DNA of 64,000 nucleotides from Aquiluna sp. GTDB taxonomy: Bacteria; Actinomycetota; Actinomycetes; Actinomycetales; Microbacteriaceae. Position 1 is the first letter of the stretch, and each line of letters starts with the position of its first letter. The position numbers were made by a program, and so were the translations under genes. The notes beneath the pieces are model-generated. The model made no database searches and had not been told where the DNA came from. It saw only the letters and a program-made list of their open reading frames with translations. The stretch is from assembly GCA_017854485.1 (NCBI GenBank), contig JAFMHN010000004.1, positions 1 to 64,000 of the forward strand, read 5' to 3'. This document shows positions 9,578-17,957 of the stretch, one piece after another.

Positions 9578-9976
9578 TTAATCAGATGGCGACCCCGCTA
9601 CTGAATCAACAGAAATCTCTGATAATCCAACAAACTTTGTCAGCCCGATGCTCACATCGGTTCCGACAATACGACATGAATCTAGAAAAACTCCATTTGA
9701 AACTGCAATCAGCTCCGCATTTTCACATGGAAAACCGGATGCCAACCCTCGAATAGTATCTGCTGCAGCAAGCGATGCGGAGTCTGCTATCACCTGCAAT
9801 CGGGTTGTGCCATGGGACAATGAGGTCGCCGACGACACAGCAAACAACAACAACATCAGTGCGCCAATAAAGATTATTGACACCACCGCAGTAGACCCCG
9901 AATCTACCTTCCAATCGGCAGCAGGCAAATTTTTGTTGAGATCGGGATCACTAGCTGTTTCTGAACCCTGAAGCAC
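9578..9976 (-). CDS. TadG/TadE-like secretion-locus protein
   Basis: 132 residues. A single membrane segment (VVSIIFIGALMLLLFAVSSATS) is followed by an ADSASLAAADT motif of the kind seen in TadG-like and 'helicase/secretion neighbourhood TadE-like' pseudopilins. The hydrophilic remainder would be exported. The GTG start at 9976 has a strong GGGAGG site five bases upstream, which justifies its 73-base overlap with the upstream TadE gene. It is the last gene of the Tad block, 12 bases from topA. Confidence 0.78.
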   Translation of the reverse strand: MLQGSETASDPDLNKNLPAADWKVDSGSTAVVSIIFIGALMLLLFAVSSATSLSHGTTRLQVIADSASLAAADTIRGLASGFPCENAELIAVSNGVFLDSCRIVGTDVSIGLTKFVGLSEISVDSVAGSPSD

Positions 9977-10212
9977 TCCAACCTCCCTTCATTTGAGAAA
10001 TCAACTCTCAGTGCCGGATCAACCGGCACATCAATGCCAATCGCGCTTTGTCTGGCAATTTCAAAGGCCTTGTATTCAAGTGCAATGCGCTCCACGGCCA
10101 GCGAAACAGATCCAAGCACAACCGAAAACAGCATGATCAGAGCCGGTAACAGCAGCATGAACTCTGCCGTTACCGCGCCCCTGTCGCTAGCCAAGTCCAA
10201 TTGCACCGGCAA
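9904..10212 (-). CDS. TadE-like pseudopilin
   Basis: 102 residues. The N-terminus DRGAVTAEFMLLLPALIMLF matches the TadE pattern (a G-A-(V)-T-AEF motif at the head of a single hydrophobic helix), followed by VERIALEYKAFEIAR and a short exported domain with two Cys. TadE-type minor pilins act in assembly of Flp/Tad pili. The start is uncertain: TTG at 10212 or GTG at 10206, neither with a clear ribosome site. The upstream DUF4244 gene ends inside this one, suggesting coupling. Confidence 0.8.
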   Translation of the reverse strand: MPVQLDLASDRGAVTAEFMLLLPALIMLFSVVLGSVSLAVERIALEYKAFEIARQSAIGIDVPVDPALRVDFSNEGRLECFRVQKQLVIPISTKICLLPIGR

Positions 10213-10348
10213 TCAACTTGAATAGCAGCGACCTAACCTCTTCGCTTTTTAGCACCAGCAGCATCAGGCCGGCAAAGGCAACCCCGGCCAGGGTGGCGAT
10301 TGCATATTCGGCGGTGATTGCGCCTTGATCGGATTTGAGTAGTTGCAT
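10187..10348 (-). CDS. DUF4244 small pilin-like protein (not in ORF track)
   Basis: A 53-residue protein too short for the supplied track. It reads MQLLKSDQGAITAEYAIATLAG then a hydrophobic stretch and ends with KLIAGAIGLG. The G-A-(I)-T-AEYA motif at the start of one membrane helix is the DUF4244/Flp pilin signature and marks the likely prepilin processing region. The ATG has a good ribosome site (GAAAGG, 7-8 bases upstream). It lies between the T2SSF-like gene and tadE, where the major Flp-type subunit sits in actinobacterial Tad loci. It is probably the structural subunit of this system (inference). Confidence 0.85.
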   Translation of the reverse strand: MQLLKSDQGAITAEYAIATLAGVAFAGLMLLVLKSEEVRSLLFKLIAGAIGLG

Positions 10349-10361
10349 TTTGTTTCCTTTC

Positions 10362-11090
10362 TTATTGGGTGAAGCCGATGATTATCGGCGGCAGGGTAAG
10401 CAGCAAGAATGCAGGCAGCGTTGTCAGGGACAGTGGAATCAGTAATTTCACTGATAGTCGCCTAGCGCCTTCGATTCGCTCCGACAGCAGTTTTTGATTG
10501 AGCTGCTCGAGCTCCGAATCAATCAGTGAGACAAGCTTCGCTCCGGTTTGTTTAGAAAGTTCAATCAGGTTGGTTGTCTCACTTGAATCAAGCTTTGCTA
10601 ACCGCGTTTCGATTTTGGACAGTGGTTCTCCTGCAGCCAGACAAATTCGCAGCACCATCAGCGAGTGGGTGGGATCTGGTCGTGGCTCGTGGAAGGTGGC
10701 CAGCATTTTTCCTGAAATCTTGTGGCCGAGTCCCAGGAGTGCGGCTGCCAGCAGACCCGCGATAATCCCGACCGGGTGCAACAGCCCCTTGAAGCTTGCC
10801 AGCCCCATGATCTGTGACATCAGGAATGCAACCAGTGGCAGCCACAACAGCAGAGTCCTAGTCGCCTGCGGAACAGCCTGGGCTTGAGAAACCTCTTGAG
10901 CGCTGCGCTCCTCGTGGCGAAGCTGCAACTCGAGCTGCGACAGTGTTGGAACCAGCGGCGCCCCAAGCTCAAAGGCGAGCGTTATGAACTGCCTGAATTT
11001 CTCTGGGAGCTGTTCCGGGTCTGCCAGGTCAACAGCGGTTGCGAATGGAACGCCTGCCGAGATTAACCCCGAGAGCATCGCTGGCCGCAT
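10362..11090 (-). CDS. Type II secretion F-domain protein (TadB/TadC-like)
   Basis: 242 residues with two hydrophobic regions: one central (about 85-125) and one C-terminal (about 215-240). The flanking cytoplasmic helical segments suit the T2SSF platform proteins of Tad systems, which sit in the membrane and bind the TadA ATPase. Only one such gene is present, whereas many Tad loci have two, so it may be a merged or single-copy platform. Its ATG overlaps the tadA stop by one base (TGATG). Confidence 0.75.
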   Translation of the reverse strand: MRPAMLSGLISAGVPFATAVDLADPEQLPEKFRQFITLAFELGAPLVPTLSQLELQLRHEERSAQEVSQAQAVPQATRTLLLWLPLVAFLMSQIMGLASFKGLLHPVGIIAGLLAAALLGLGHKISGKMLATFHEPRPDPTHSLMVLRICLAAGEPLSKIETRLAKLDSSETTNLIELSKQTGAKLVSLIDSELEQLNQKLLSERIEGARRLSVKLLIPLSLTTLPAFLLLTLPPIIIGFTQ

Positions 11091-12019
11091 CAGATCTCCA
11101 GCTGCTCAATTTGAAGGCCGGCTGCAGATAAGACCGGCCTGCCAATTGCTGTGACTAGACGCTGACTTTTCACCCTGCCCAGTTGCACAACAAAGTCAAT
11201 TGACTGGGAGACCAGCCTCTCGGTCAACTCGGTGGCGAAACCGCCCAATAGGCCCAGCACTAAGAATCGCTCTGCTGAGGATGCGAGGCTGGTGGCATGC
11301 AACGTGGTTAAGGTTCCCGAATGCCCGTTGTTAATTGCCTGAAGCAAGACTCGAAACTCTTTAGAGCGAACTTCTCCGACCACGATTCGATCAGGACGCA
11401 TTCGAAGCGCATGCACAATCAATTCATCGAGTTCGATTTGTCCAGCGCCCTCCTGATTCGCCTGTCTTTCAGTGAGCGAAATAGCTGGTGCATCCAGAAA
11501 AAGCTCGGGGGTTTGCTCAATGCAGATAATTCGCTCGTTCGAATCTTGCAGCAATGCCCGCAACAAAGTTGTCTTTCCGACACCGGTTGGGCCGCACACA
11601 ACCATGGATTTGCCGCCCCTGACCTGCTCGTTGAGCCAGGCCAGCTGACTCAAGGTCAGCATGCCGGATGATTGCAGTACCTCCAGGGTCTTGGTTTCTG
11701 GCGCGTGCACCCGAATGCTTAGAAGCGGCTTTTCTGAAAGCCCGAATGGCAACACGGCGTGGAATCTTGCTCCACGGATCACAAAGTCGGCTACTGGCTT
11801 GGCGATATCAATTCGGGAGCCTGCCTCAAGCGCTAGCTCGACAATTGCAGCAACCATTTCTTGATCAGATTTATAGATTGGTGCCAGGACCTGAAAGCCA
11901 GACCCGAAGTCGGCTCTGGTCAGACTCGAGCCATCAATCACCAAATCGGTGATACCGGGTGTCTGAATTATTTGCCAGAGGGCATTGGTTTCACTTCGCA
12001 CAAGCACATGGTTCGCCAT
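11090..12019 (-). CDS. TadA-family secretion ATPase
   Basis: 309 residues, shorter than classical TadA but within the actinobacterial range. VirB11-like ATPase that powers assembly of Flp/Tad pili. Walker A is GPTGVGKTTLL; the Asp box/His box region covers ICIEQTPEL and LHATS; MRPDRIVVGEVRS is the Walker B segment. First gene of the minus-strand Tad block (tadA, T2SSF, DUF4244, TadE, TadG-like). No ribosome site is obvious before the ATG. The septum-site and helicase genes often found in this neighbourhood are absent. Confidence 0.88.
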   Translation of the reverse strand: MANHVLVRSETNALWQIIQTPGITDLVIDGSSLTRADFGSGFQVLAPIYKSDQEMVAAIVELALEAGSRIDIAKPVADFVIRGARFHAVLPFGLSEKPLLSIRVHAPETKTLEVLQSSGMLTLSQLAWLNEQVRGGKSMVVCGPTGVGKTTLLRALLQDSNERIICIEQTPELFLDAPAISLTERQANQEGAGQIELDELIVHALRMRPDRIVVGEVRSKEFRVLLQAINNGHSGTLTTLHATSLASSAERFLVLGLLGGFATELTERLVSQSIDFVVQLGRVKSQRLVTAIGRPVLSAAGLQIEQLEI

Positions 12020-12067
12020 CTGAAAACAGAGTTCAGTGCAAAAAATAAAACTGTGTAAAAAGGGGAT

Positions 12068-12096
12068 GGCGGCAGGTTTGGGGGAAACCTGCCGCC
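12068..12096 (-). terminator. Perfect 12-bp hairpin, terminator-like on the minus strand, in the tad leader
   Basis: GGCGGCAGGTTT and AAACCTGCCGCC form a perfect stem around a five-base loop. On the minus strand the stem is followed by ATCCCCTTTTT, a weak U-tract. It lies about 50 bases before the tadA start, so it could be an attenuator or an insulator rather than a gene-end terminator. On the plus strand there is no U-tract. Confidence 0.55.
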
Positions 12097-12097
12097 G

Positions 12098-12129
12098 GTG
12101 ATGCCAGCAATGGGGGGCGCTGACATCAC
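12098..12129. promoter_or_regulatory. Dyad GTGATG-N2-AGC-N10-GCT-N2-CATCAC between tadA and acs
   Basis: A symmetrical inverted repeat, 9 of 11 arm positions paired, centred in the divergent tadA/acs region. The outer arms recall CRP/FNR-type half sites only loosely. The binding protein is unknown. Confidence 0.45.
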
Positions 12130-12130
12130 G

Positions 12131-12146
12131 ACTGATCTAAATCAGT
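12131..12146. promoter_or_regulatory. Perfect palindrome ACTGAT-CTAA-ATCAGT in the acs upstream region
   Basis: Six-base arms around CTAA, directly followed by CATAAT (12148-12153), which could serve as a -10 element reading toward acs. A possible operator; the regulator is unknown. About 25 bases further on, a C-run and a G-run (TCCCCC / CGGGG) lie close together around 12180-12192. The remaining bases up to 12325 show nothing I can name. Confidence 0.4.
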
Positions 12147-12339
12147 ACCATAATCCTACGATGGTTTTCATGAATTTGTCCCCCAAACGGGGAAATATCA
12201 AAAAACTGAGATTTGCCTGAATTTGGATTCTGAAGTCTGGCGTTACGTCTCTAACGGCAACAGGGCGCCAGCATCTCGGCAATGTGTAATTCCTGTAAGT
12301 TGATAGGGCACAGAAGCTCTAAGTAAGTGGAGGACAAAG

Positions 12340-14313
12340 TTGTCTGAACAGCACGAGATTGAAAACCTACTGAACGAAACCCGTTCGTTTCAACCAAGCG
12401 AAGAATTTGCGGCAAATTCAATCGCCAAGCAGGAGATCTACGACAGAGCGAAGGCGGACCGCCTTGAGTTTTGGGCACAGCAGGCCAGGCAACTTCACTG
12501 GCACAAGCCTTTTACTGAAACCCTGGATTTCAGCAATGCTCCATTCGCTAAATGGTTTGCGGATGGCGAACTAAACGTGAGCTACAACTGCCTCGATCGC
12601 CATGTTGAGGCCGGTTGGGGTAAGCGGGTGGCACTATTTTTTGAGGGTGAGCCCGGCGACACCAAGGTTTACACCTATCTAGATCTAATGCAGCAAGTCA
12701 AGCGTGCGGCGAACGTTCTGATTCGCATGGGTGTTCAGCCTGGTGATCGAGTTGCTATTTACATGCCAATGATTCCGGAGGCAATCATCGCAATGCAGGC
12801 GGTTGCCAGAATCGGTGCCGTGCACTCGGTGGTCTTCGGTGGCTTTAGTGCCGACTCACTTGCAACAAGAATTCAAGATGCCGAGGCCAAGGTTGTAATC
12901 ACCGCCGATGGCGGTTTCCGCAAAGGCAAGGCAACAGCCCTCAAGCCTGCAGTTGACCAGGCGCTGGCTGACCACAAGTGCCCAACGGTTGAGCACGTTT
13001 TGGTTGTGAACCGCACTGGGCAAGATGTCGACTGGGACGACTCGGTTGATGTTTGGTGGGAAGAGCAGATGCAGAGCGTGGATGCAGACCATGTTGCGGT
13101 TGCCTTCAACGCTGAGCACCCGCTGTTCATCCTGTATACCTCTGGCACCACCGGCAAGCCCAAGGGTATCCTGCACACAACTGGTGGTTATCTAACTCAG
13201 GCTAGCTACACTCACAAGAACGTCTTTGATCTGCACGAGGGTCAAGATGTCTACTGGTGCACAGCAGATGTTGGCTGGATAACCGGTCACTCCTATGTTG
13301 CCTACGGTCCGCTAGCCAACGGGGCAACTCAGGTTATTTATGAAGGAACACCGGACACCCCGGACTGGGGCAGATGGTGGGACATAGTTCAGAAGTACCA
13401 CGTGAGCATCTTCTACACCGCACCAACAGCCATCAGGTCTTTCATGAAGCTTGGAAGTTCCGTGGTAAGCCACTACGACCTGAGCTCAATCAGAGTGCTT
13501 GGTTCCGTTGGTGAGCCAATTAACCCAGAGGCCTGGATGTGGTACCGCGAGGTAATCGGCTCCAATAAAGCTCCAATTGTTGACACCTGGTGGCAAACCG
13601 AAACTGGAGCCATCATGGTTTCACCACTTCCAGGAATCACCGCAGCCAAGCCGGGCAGTGCGCAGGTTCCAATTCCTGGCATTGAAATGGCGGTGCTCGA
13701 CGACCAGGGCCATGAAGTTGGTCCTGGTCACGGAGGCTATCTGGCAATCACCGAGCCTTGGCCATCGATGCTCAGGGGCATTTGGGGCGACCCGGAACGA
13801 TTCAAGGAAACCTACTGGTCCAGGTTCCCCGGCAAGTACTTTGCCGGAGACGGCGCCAAGCTCGATGCCGATGGTGACCTCTGGTTGCTCGGAAGGGTCG
13901 ATGATGTCATGAACATTTCAGGGCATCGCCTCAGCACAACTGAAATCGAATCCGCGCTTGTGTCTCACCCGCTAGTTGCTGAGGCGGCAGTGGTTGGTGC
14001 TAGTGATGAAACCACCGGTCAGGCCGTGGTGGCATTCGTAATCCTGCGCAAGAGTCAGCTTGATCATTCAGGTAGCGAAGCCGACACCTCCAGGACGTTA
14101 CGTGAGCATGTTGCCAAGGAGATTGGTCCAATCGCCAAGCCACGCACCATCTTTGTGGTTCCAGAACTGCCAAAGACTCGCTCCGGAAAGATCATGAGAA
14201 GGCTCTTGAAGGATGTCGCAGAGGATCGACCCATTGGTGATGTCACGACCTTGGCCGACACCTCAGTGATGGACACCATCAGCACCAAGATTGATTCTGG
14301 AGCCAACGACTAA
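12340..14313 (+). CDS. acs: Acetyl-CoA synthetase
   Basis: 657 residues, full length. AMP-forming ligase that turns acetate, ATP and CoA into acetyl-CoA. The adenylation core shows YTSGTTGKPKG near residue 270, the acetate-pocket region VDTWWQTETG, and the C-terminal hinge and catalytic Lys segment PKTRSGKIMRR, whose Lys is the usual site of regulatory acetylation. The start is TTG with GGAGGA about seven bases upstream. A GNAT acetyltransferase gene follows with no gap, which suggests a possible role in acetylating Acs (inference). Because the pta gene in this window is decayed, this may be the main acetate-activating enzyme. Confidence 0.97.
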   Translation: MSEQHEIENLLNETRSFQPSEEFAANSIAKQEIYDRAKADRLEFWAQQARQLHWHKPFTETLDFSNAPFAKWFADGELNVSYNCLDRHVEAGWGKRVALFFEGEPGDTKVYTYLDLMQQVKRAANVLIRMGVQPGDRVAIYMPMIPEAIIAMQAVARIGAVHSVVFGGFSADSLATRIQDAEAKVVITADGGFRKGKATALKPAVDQALADHKCPTVEHVLVVNRTGQDVDWDDSVDVWWEEQMQSVDADHVAVAFNAEHPLFILYTSGTTGKPKGILHTTGGYLTQASYTHKNVFDLHEGQDVYWCTADVGWITGHSYVAYGPLANGATQVIYEGTPDTPDWGRWWDIVQKYHVSIFYTAPTAIRSFMKLGSSVVSHYDLSSIRVLGSVGEPINPEAWMWYREVIGSNKAPIVDTWWQTETGAIMVSPLPGITAAKPGSAQVPIPGIEMAVLDDQGHEVGPGHGGYLAITEPWPSMLRGIWGDPERFKETYWSRFPGKYFAGDGAKLDADGDLWLLGRVDDVMNISGHRLSTTEIESALVSHPLVAEAAVVGASDETTGQAVVAFVILRKSQLDHSGSEADTSRTLREHVAKEIGPIAKPRTIFVVPELPKTRSGKIMRRLLKDVAEDRPIGDVTTLADTSVMDTISTKIDSGAND

Positions 14314-14751
14314 ATGATCAGGCTGGCCAATCAGGCAGACCAGACTGCCCTGATTGGGCTGCTGAATGATTTTGCTCAGGAGGCCCTGGCTCCGCTTACG
14401 ACCGAGCACCTAACGGCAGCGGTGACTCCACTTTTGCGAGGCACTGAGCTGGGAGAAATCTGGGTTCTGGAGCACGAACAAAACCTGATTGGCTATCTGG
14501 TAATCGGTTGGGGTTGGGGAATTGAATCAGGCGGCAGAGAAGCTCTCATCGACGAGGTTTTCGTAAGTCAGCCTCATCGCAATCAAGGACTTGGGGCCCA
14601 GCTAGTGGAGGCCGCGCTGGCTAGAGCCAAAGAGCTTGATGCCAAGACCGTGTTTTTAGAAACCGAACAATCAAACCCAGAATCAAGAAAGCTTTATCAA
14701 AACCTTGGCTTTGAGGTAGAAGACTCGGTTTGGATGCGAAAAGCCCTTTAG
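14314..14751 (+). CDS. GNAT-family N-acetyltransferase
   Basis: 145 residues. The acetyl-CoA binding motif A is visible: EVFVSQPHRNQGLGAQLVEAAL (R/Q-x-x-G-x-G/A form), followed by FLETEQSNPESRKLYQNLGFEV, the usual beta4-beta5 region. The ATG follows directly after the acs stop codon (TAAATG), so the two are translated from one message. Substrate unknown; regulation of Acs by acetylation is a context-based guess. It ends one base before the convergent RidA gene. Confidence 0.85.
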   Translation: MIRLANQADQTALIGLLNDFAQEALAPLTTEHLTAAVTPLLRGTELGEIWVLEHEQNLIGYLVIGWGWGIESGGREALIDEVFVSQPHRNQGLGAQLVEAALARAKELDAKTVFLETEQSNPESRKLYQNLGFEVEDSVWMRKAL

Positions 14752-15213
14752 CTACTCAAACTCGACAATTAGTTCAACCTCGACCGGAGCATCCAGCGGC
14801 AACACCGGCACACCGACAGCGCTTCTAGCGTGCTTGCCTGCATCACCGAAGACCTGCTGCAAAAACTCAGAGGCGCCATTGATGACACTTGGCTGGGCCG
14901 TGAACTGAGGTACCGATGCCACGAAGCCCACAACCTTGACAACCTGCTTCACTCGGTCCAGGTCACCAAGCACCGACTTGATAGCAGCAAGGGCATTCAG
15001 AGCACAGCGCTCAGCGATTCGGGCGCCCTGCTCGGTATCAATATCGGCACCAAGTTTCCCGGTTGCCATGAGCTTGCCGTCAATCAGTGGGATTTGCCCT
15101 GCCGTGAAGACAAGATTGCCGCTAATCATTGCGGGCAGGTAGGAGCCGGCAGGGGTTGCAACCTGCGGCAGAGTGTGACCAAGTTCTGCTAGGCGGCTTT
15201 CTACTTTGCTCAC
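14752..15213 (-). CDS. RidA family protein (YjgF/YER057c/UK114)
   Basis: 153 residues. RidA-type deaminase of reactive enamine/imine intermediates made by PLP enzymes. The family's AGQIPLIDGK, a conserved Arg-containing C-terminal segment (KHARSAVGVPVLPLDAPVEVE) and the central NALAAIKSVLGDLDRV helix are visible. It belongs to the longer actinobacterial subgroup rather than the 125-residue archetype, so exact activity is less sure. It starts at GTG, overlapping the stop of the DUF4177 gene upstream by four bases (GTGA). Confidence 0.88.
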   Translation of the reverse strand: MSKVESRLAELGHTLPQVATPAGSYLPAMISGNLVFTAGQIPLIDGKLMATGKLGADIDTEQGARIAERCALNALAAIKSVLGDLDRVKQVVKVVGFVASVPQFTAQPSVINGASEFLQQVFGDAGKHARSAVGVPVLPLDAPVEVELIVEFE

Positions 15214-15365
15214 TCTGCTGCCTCACGTTTAAAGAAGGCGATTAGGCCACCCTGTGGCCCAGTAATTACCTGAACCAGCTCCCAACCTTGGGTTCCCCAG
15301 GTGTTTAGGATTTGAGTTTCCTTATGCAGCAATAGCGGCGTAGTTACATACTCCCACTTGGTCAT
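15210..15365 (-). CDS. DUF4177-like small protein (not in ORF track)
   Basis: A 51-residue protein: MTKWEYVTTPLLLHKETQIL, then NTWGTQGWELVQV and FFKRE near the end. The pattern 'WEY......L..WG..GWELV.v' is that of DUF4177 proteins, common in actinobacteria and of unknown function. It is translationally coupled to the RidA gene through a GTGA overlap. No strong ribosome site is seen before its ATG. Confidence 0.85.
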   Translation of the reverse strand: MTKWEYVTTPLLLHKETQILNTWGTQGWELVQVITGPQGGLIAFFKREAAE

Positions 15366-15407
15366 TTCACAGCTCCAATTCAGCCTATTGCGAGTATCCT
15401 AGAGCCT

Positions 15408-17957
15408 ATGTCTGGCAGTTCTAAATCCTCTACGTTCACAAACCTTCTAAAGTTCGGTCTGTTGAGCGCTGTGGCTGGGCTCTTGTCGGTGGCCCTGTTG
15501 GCTCCCGCGGTGGCGGTGGCGGGTGTGGTAACCACCACCTCAATCGGGATGTTTGAGGGTCTTCCTGCCTACATCAAGCCCGTAAATGCCTCACAGTCAT
15601 CTTCGATTTACGCACTGCGTGAGGGCAACCCAGAGAAGATTGCCACTTTTTACCATGAGAACCGGGTTGAGGTTCCATTTGAATCGATCTCAGAAAACTT
15701 GATCAATGCCGTAGTGGCGACCGAGGACCCCAGGTTCTATGAGCATGGCGGCGTTGATATCATCTCCTTGATTCGAGCAACACTGACAAACATTGCAACC
15801 TTTGGCGATGGGCCAGGTGCTTCCACGATCACCATGCAGTACGTCAGACAGTCAATGGTGGAGGCGGCCAACCTCTCCGGTGACACAGCGGCGATTCAAG
15901 CGGCCACTGAAGTTAGCGTTGAGAGAAAACTTAAAGAGATTCGTCTTGCTATTGCTCTAGAGAAGGAAGTCTCCAAAAAAGACATCCTGGCCGGTTACCT
16001 AAACCTGGTGTTCCTTGGCAACCAGATCAACGGTGTTGAAACCGCCTCCCAGTACTACTTTGGACTGCCCTCGAGCAAGCTGAACGTGCCGCAGGCAGCC
16101 TACCTGGCCGGAATGCTGAAGTCCCCGAATGATTACAAGCCAGACGAAGCGGATAACCTCGAGCGCGGTCTAAGCCGAAGAAACTATGTCATTCAAAACA
16201 TGGCTGACGAGGGCTACATAACCCAGGTTCAGGCAGAAGGCTACAAAGCCAGCCCGATCCAGACTCAGATAACAAGAACCCAGCAGGGGTGTGAAGAAAA
16301 CCAGACCACAGCATTCTTCTGCGACTACACCGTTTGGACCATCAGAAACTCTCCTGAATTCGGAGTCACCTCAGAAGAGCGGGAAATGCTGCTTCGTCGC
16401 GGTGGTCTAGAGATTTACACAACCATTGACCTTGACATTCAGCAGGCGGCCTGGGACGCGGTAATGACCAACTTGCCTCCTGAAAATGAGTGGGGCTTTG
16501 GAACAGCAGCGGTGTCAGTTGAAGTTGGTACTGGCCGAATAGTTGCGATGGCTCAAAACAGATACTTCGATCAAAGTGACTCCCCTGCCGTGGGCGGCAC
16601 CAGCGTGAACTTCAACTCCGACAAGCCATATGGTGGGTCGTCTGGCTTTCAGCCGGGCTCAACCTACAAGGTATTCACCCTGGCCGAATGGCTTAAGAAC
16701 GGCTACACCCTCGGTGACCATGTTGATGGCCGAGTGTTTACCGGTGAAGATGTGGACCTTGACGGCGAGCCAGACAAGGTAAAGATTTGGGATGTCTCAA
16801 AAGACTTCCGCGCAAGCTGTGGTGGCGTAGTAGGACTTTGGGAAGTCAACAACTCCGGTGATCAAACCATCGATGACATCAGTGTTCGTCAGGCGGTTGT
16901 AACCTCTCAGAACACCGCCTTTGCGGCAATGGCATCGCAGCTTGACCTCTGTGCCATCAGAGACACTGCTGCTGCATTTGGCGTTCACCGGGCCGATGGC
17001 AACGAGCTTCTCTACGTGCCTTCTGCAATCTTGGGGACAAACGAAATTGCGCCCTTGACAATGGCGGCTGCCTACGCCGGAATTTCAAACGGTGGGGTTT
17101 ACTGCTCTCCGATCGCGATTGACAGAGTGGTGCTCAGAAAGAGCTCCGAGGAACTAGCTGTTCCGGAGAGCCTATGTAACCAGTCTGTGGCACCCGAGAT
17201 TGCAGCCGCCATGATTGATGCCATGAAGGGTGTTGTCTCCGGCGGAACAGGTGCTGCTGCGAACACCAACGACGGCACGCCACTTGCCGGCAAGACTGGA
17301 ACCACTGACGATCGCATTCACACCTGGATGGCTGGGTTCTCAACCGAGGTTGCAACGGCAGTTTGGGTTGGAAACGTCGTTGGTCTTACACCTCAGACTG
17401 GCAAGTCAGTAAACGGTCGTGCGGTCTCCACAATCCGTCACGCAGTCTGGCGCGACTTGATGCTGGAAGTAAATAAGCACTACGAGGAAAGTCAATTCCC
17501 GAAGGCGAACCCTCGTTACGTTGAACCAACTCTTCGAACTGTCCCTCAGGTTGAGGGCTTCGAGCTGGACATCGCAAAGATGCAGCTAATTACCGGTGAC
17601 TTGAACGTGAAGGTTGTTGAAACCCCCGTTCCCTCTGCGCAACCCATCGGTACCGTTGCCTACACCTTCCCTGCTTTTGGTGAGAGTATGCCAAGAGGTT
17701 CAATCATTGAAATTTATGTCTCCTCTGGTGGCCAGCTACTTATGCCAGATGTCTCTGGCCTAAGCCTGCAAGATGCCTATACCAAACTAGAGATCGCCGG
17801 CTTGTTCCCTACCTATCCACAACCAAGCCAAACCTGGATGCTAAACCTTTGTAACCCTGCGCTTCCCACCGGTTCGGTTCATTCAACCATTCCGGCCGCT
17901 GGCGAGGCAGTTATCCTGGCAAGCGCCGTTATTGTTCAACCAAACGCATGTGGCTAG
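15408..17957 (+). CDS. Class A penicillin-binding protein with PASTA domains
   Basis: 849 residues, bifunctional peptidoglycan synthase (ponA-like). One N-terminal membrane helix (about 15-42); glycosyltransferase (GT51) domain with catalytic EDPRFYEHGG, then STITMQYVRQ and the KEVSKKDILAGYLN region; transpeptidase domain with active-site SxxK in GSTYK, SQN and KTGTT motifs. The C-terminus has two PASTA-like repeats (about 715-775 and 780-849), which bind muropeptides or beta-lactams. The gene overlaps the following metallophosphoesterase by ten bases. It acts at the outer face of the membrane in cell-wall growth. Confidence 0.95.
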   Translation: MSGSSKSSTFTNLLKFGLLSAVAGLLSVALLAPAVAVAGVVTTTSIGMFEGLPAYIKPVNASQSSSIYALREGNPEKIATFYHENRVEVPFESISENLINAVVATEDPRFYEHGGVDIISLIRATLTNIATFGDGPGASTITMQYVRQSMVEAANLSGDTAAIQAATEVSVERKLKEIRLAIALEKEVSKKDILAGYLNLVFLGNQINGVETASQYYFGLPSSKLNVPQAAYLAGMLKSPNDYKPDEADNLERGLSRRNYVIQNMADEGYITQVQAEGYKASPIQTQITRTQQGCEENQTTAFFCDYTVWTIRNSPEFGVTSEEREMLLRRGGLEIYTTIDLDIQQAAWDAVMTNLPPENEWGFGTAAVSVEVGTGRIVAMAQNRYFDQSDSPAVGGTSVNFNSDKPYGGSSGFQPGSTYKVFTLAEWLKNGYTLGDHVDGRVFTGEDVDLDGEPDKVKIWDVSKDFRASCGGVVGLWEVNNSGDQTIDDISVRQAVVTSQNTAFAAMASQLDLCAIRDTAAAFGVHRADGNELLYVPSAILGTNEIAPLTMAAAYAGISNGGVYCSPIAIDRVVLRKSSEELAVPESLCNQSVAPEIAAAMIDAMKGVVSGGTGAAANTNDGTPLAGKTGTTDDRIHTWMAGFSTEVATAVWVGNVVGLTPQTGKSVNGRAVSTIRHAVWRDLMLEVNKHYEESQFPKANPRYVEPTLRTVPQVEGFELDIAKMQLITGDLNVKVVETPVPSAQPIGTVAYTFPAFGESMPRGSIIEIYVSSGGQLLMPDVSGLSLQDAYTKLEIAGLFPTYPQPSQTWMLNLCNPALPTGSVHSTIPAAGEAVILASAVIVQPNACG

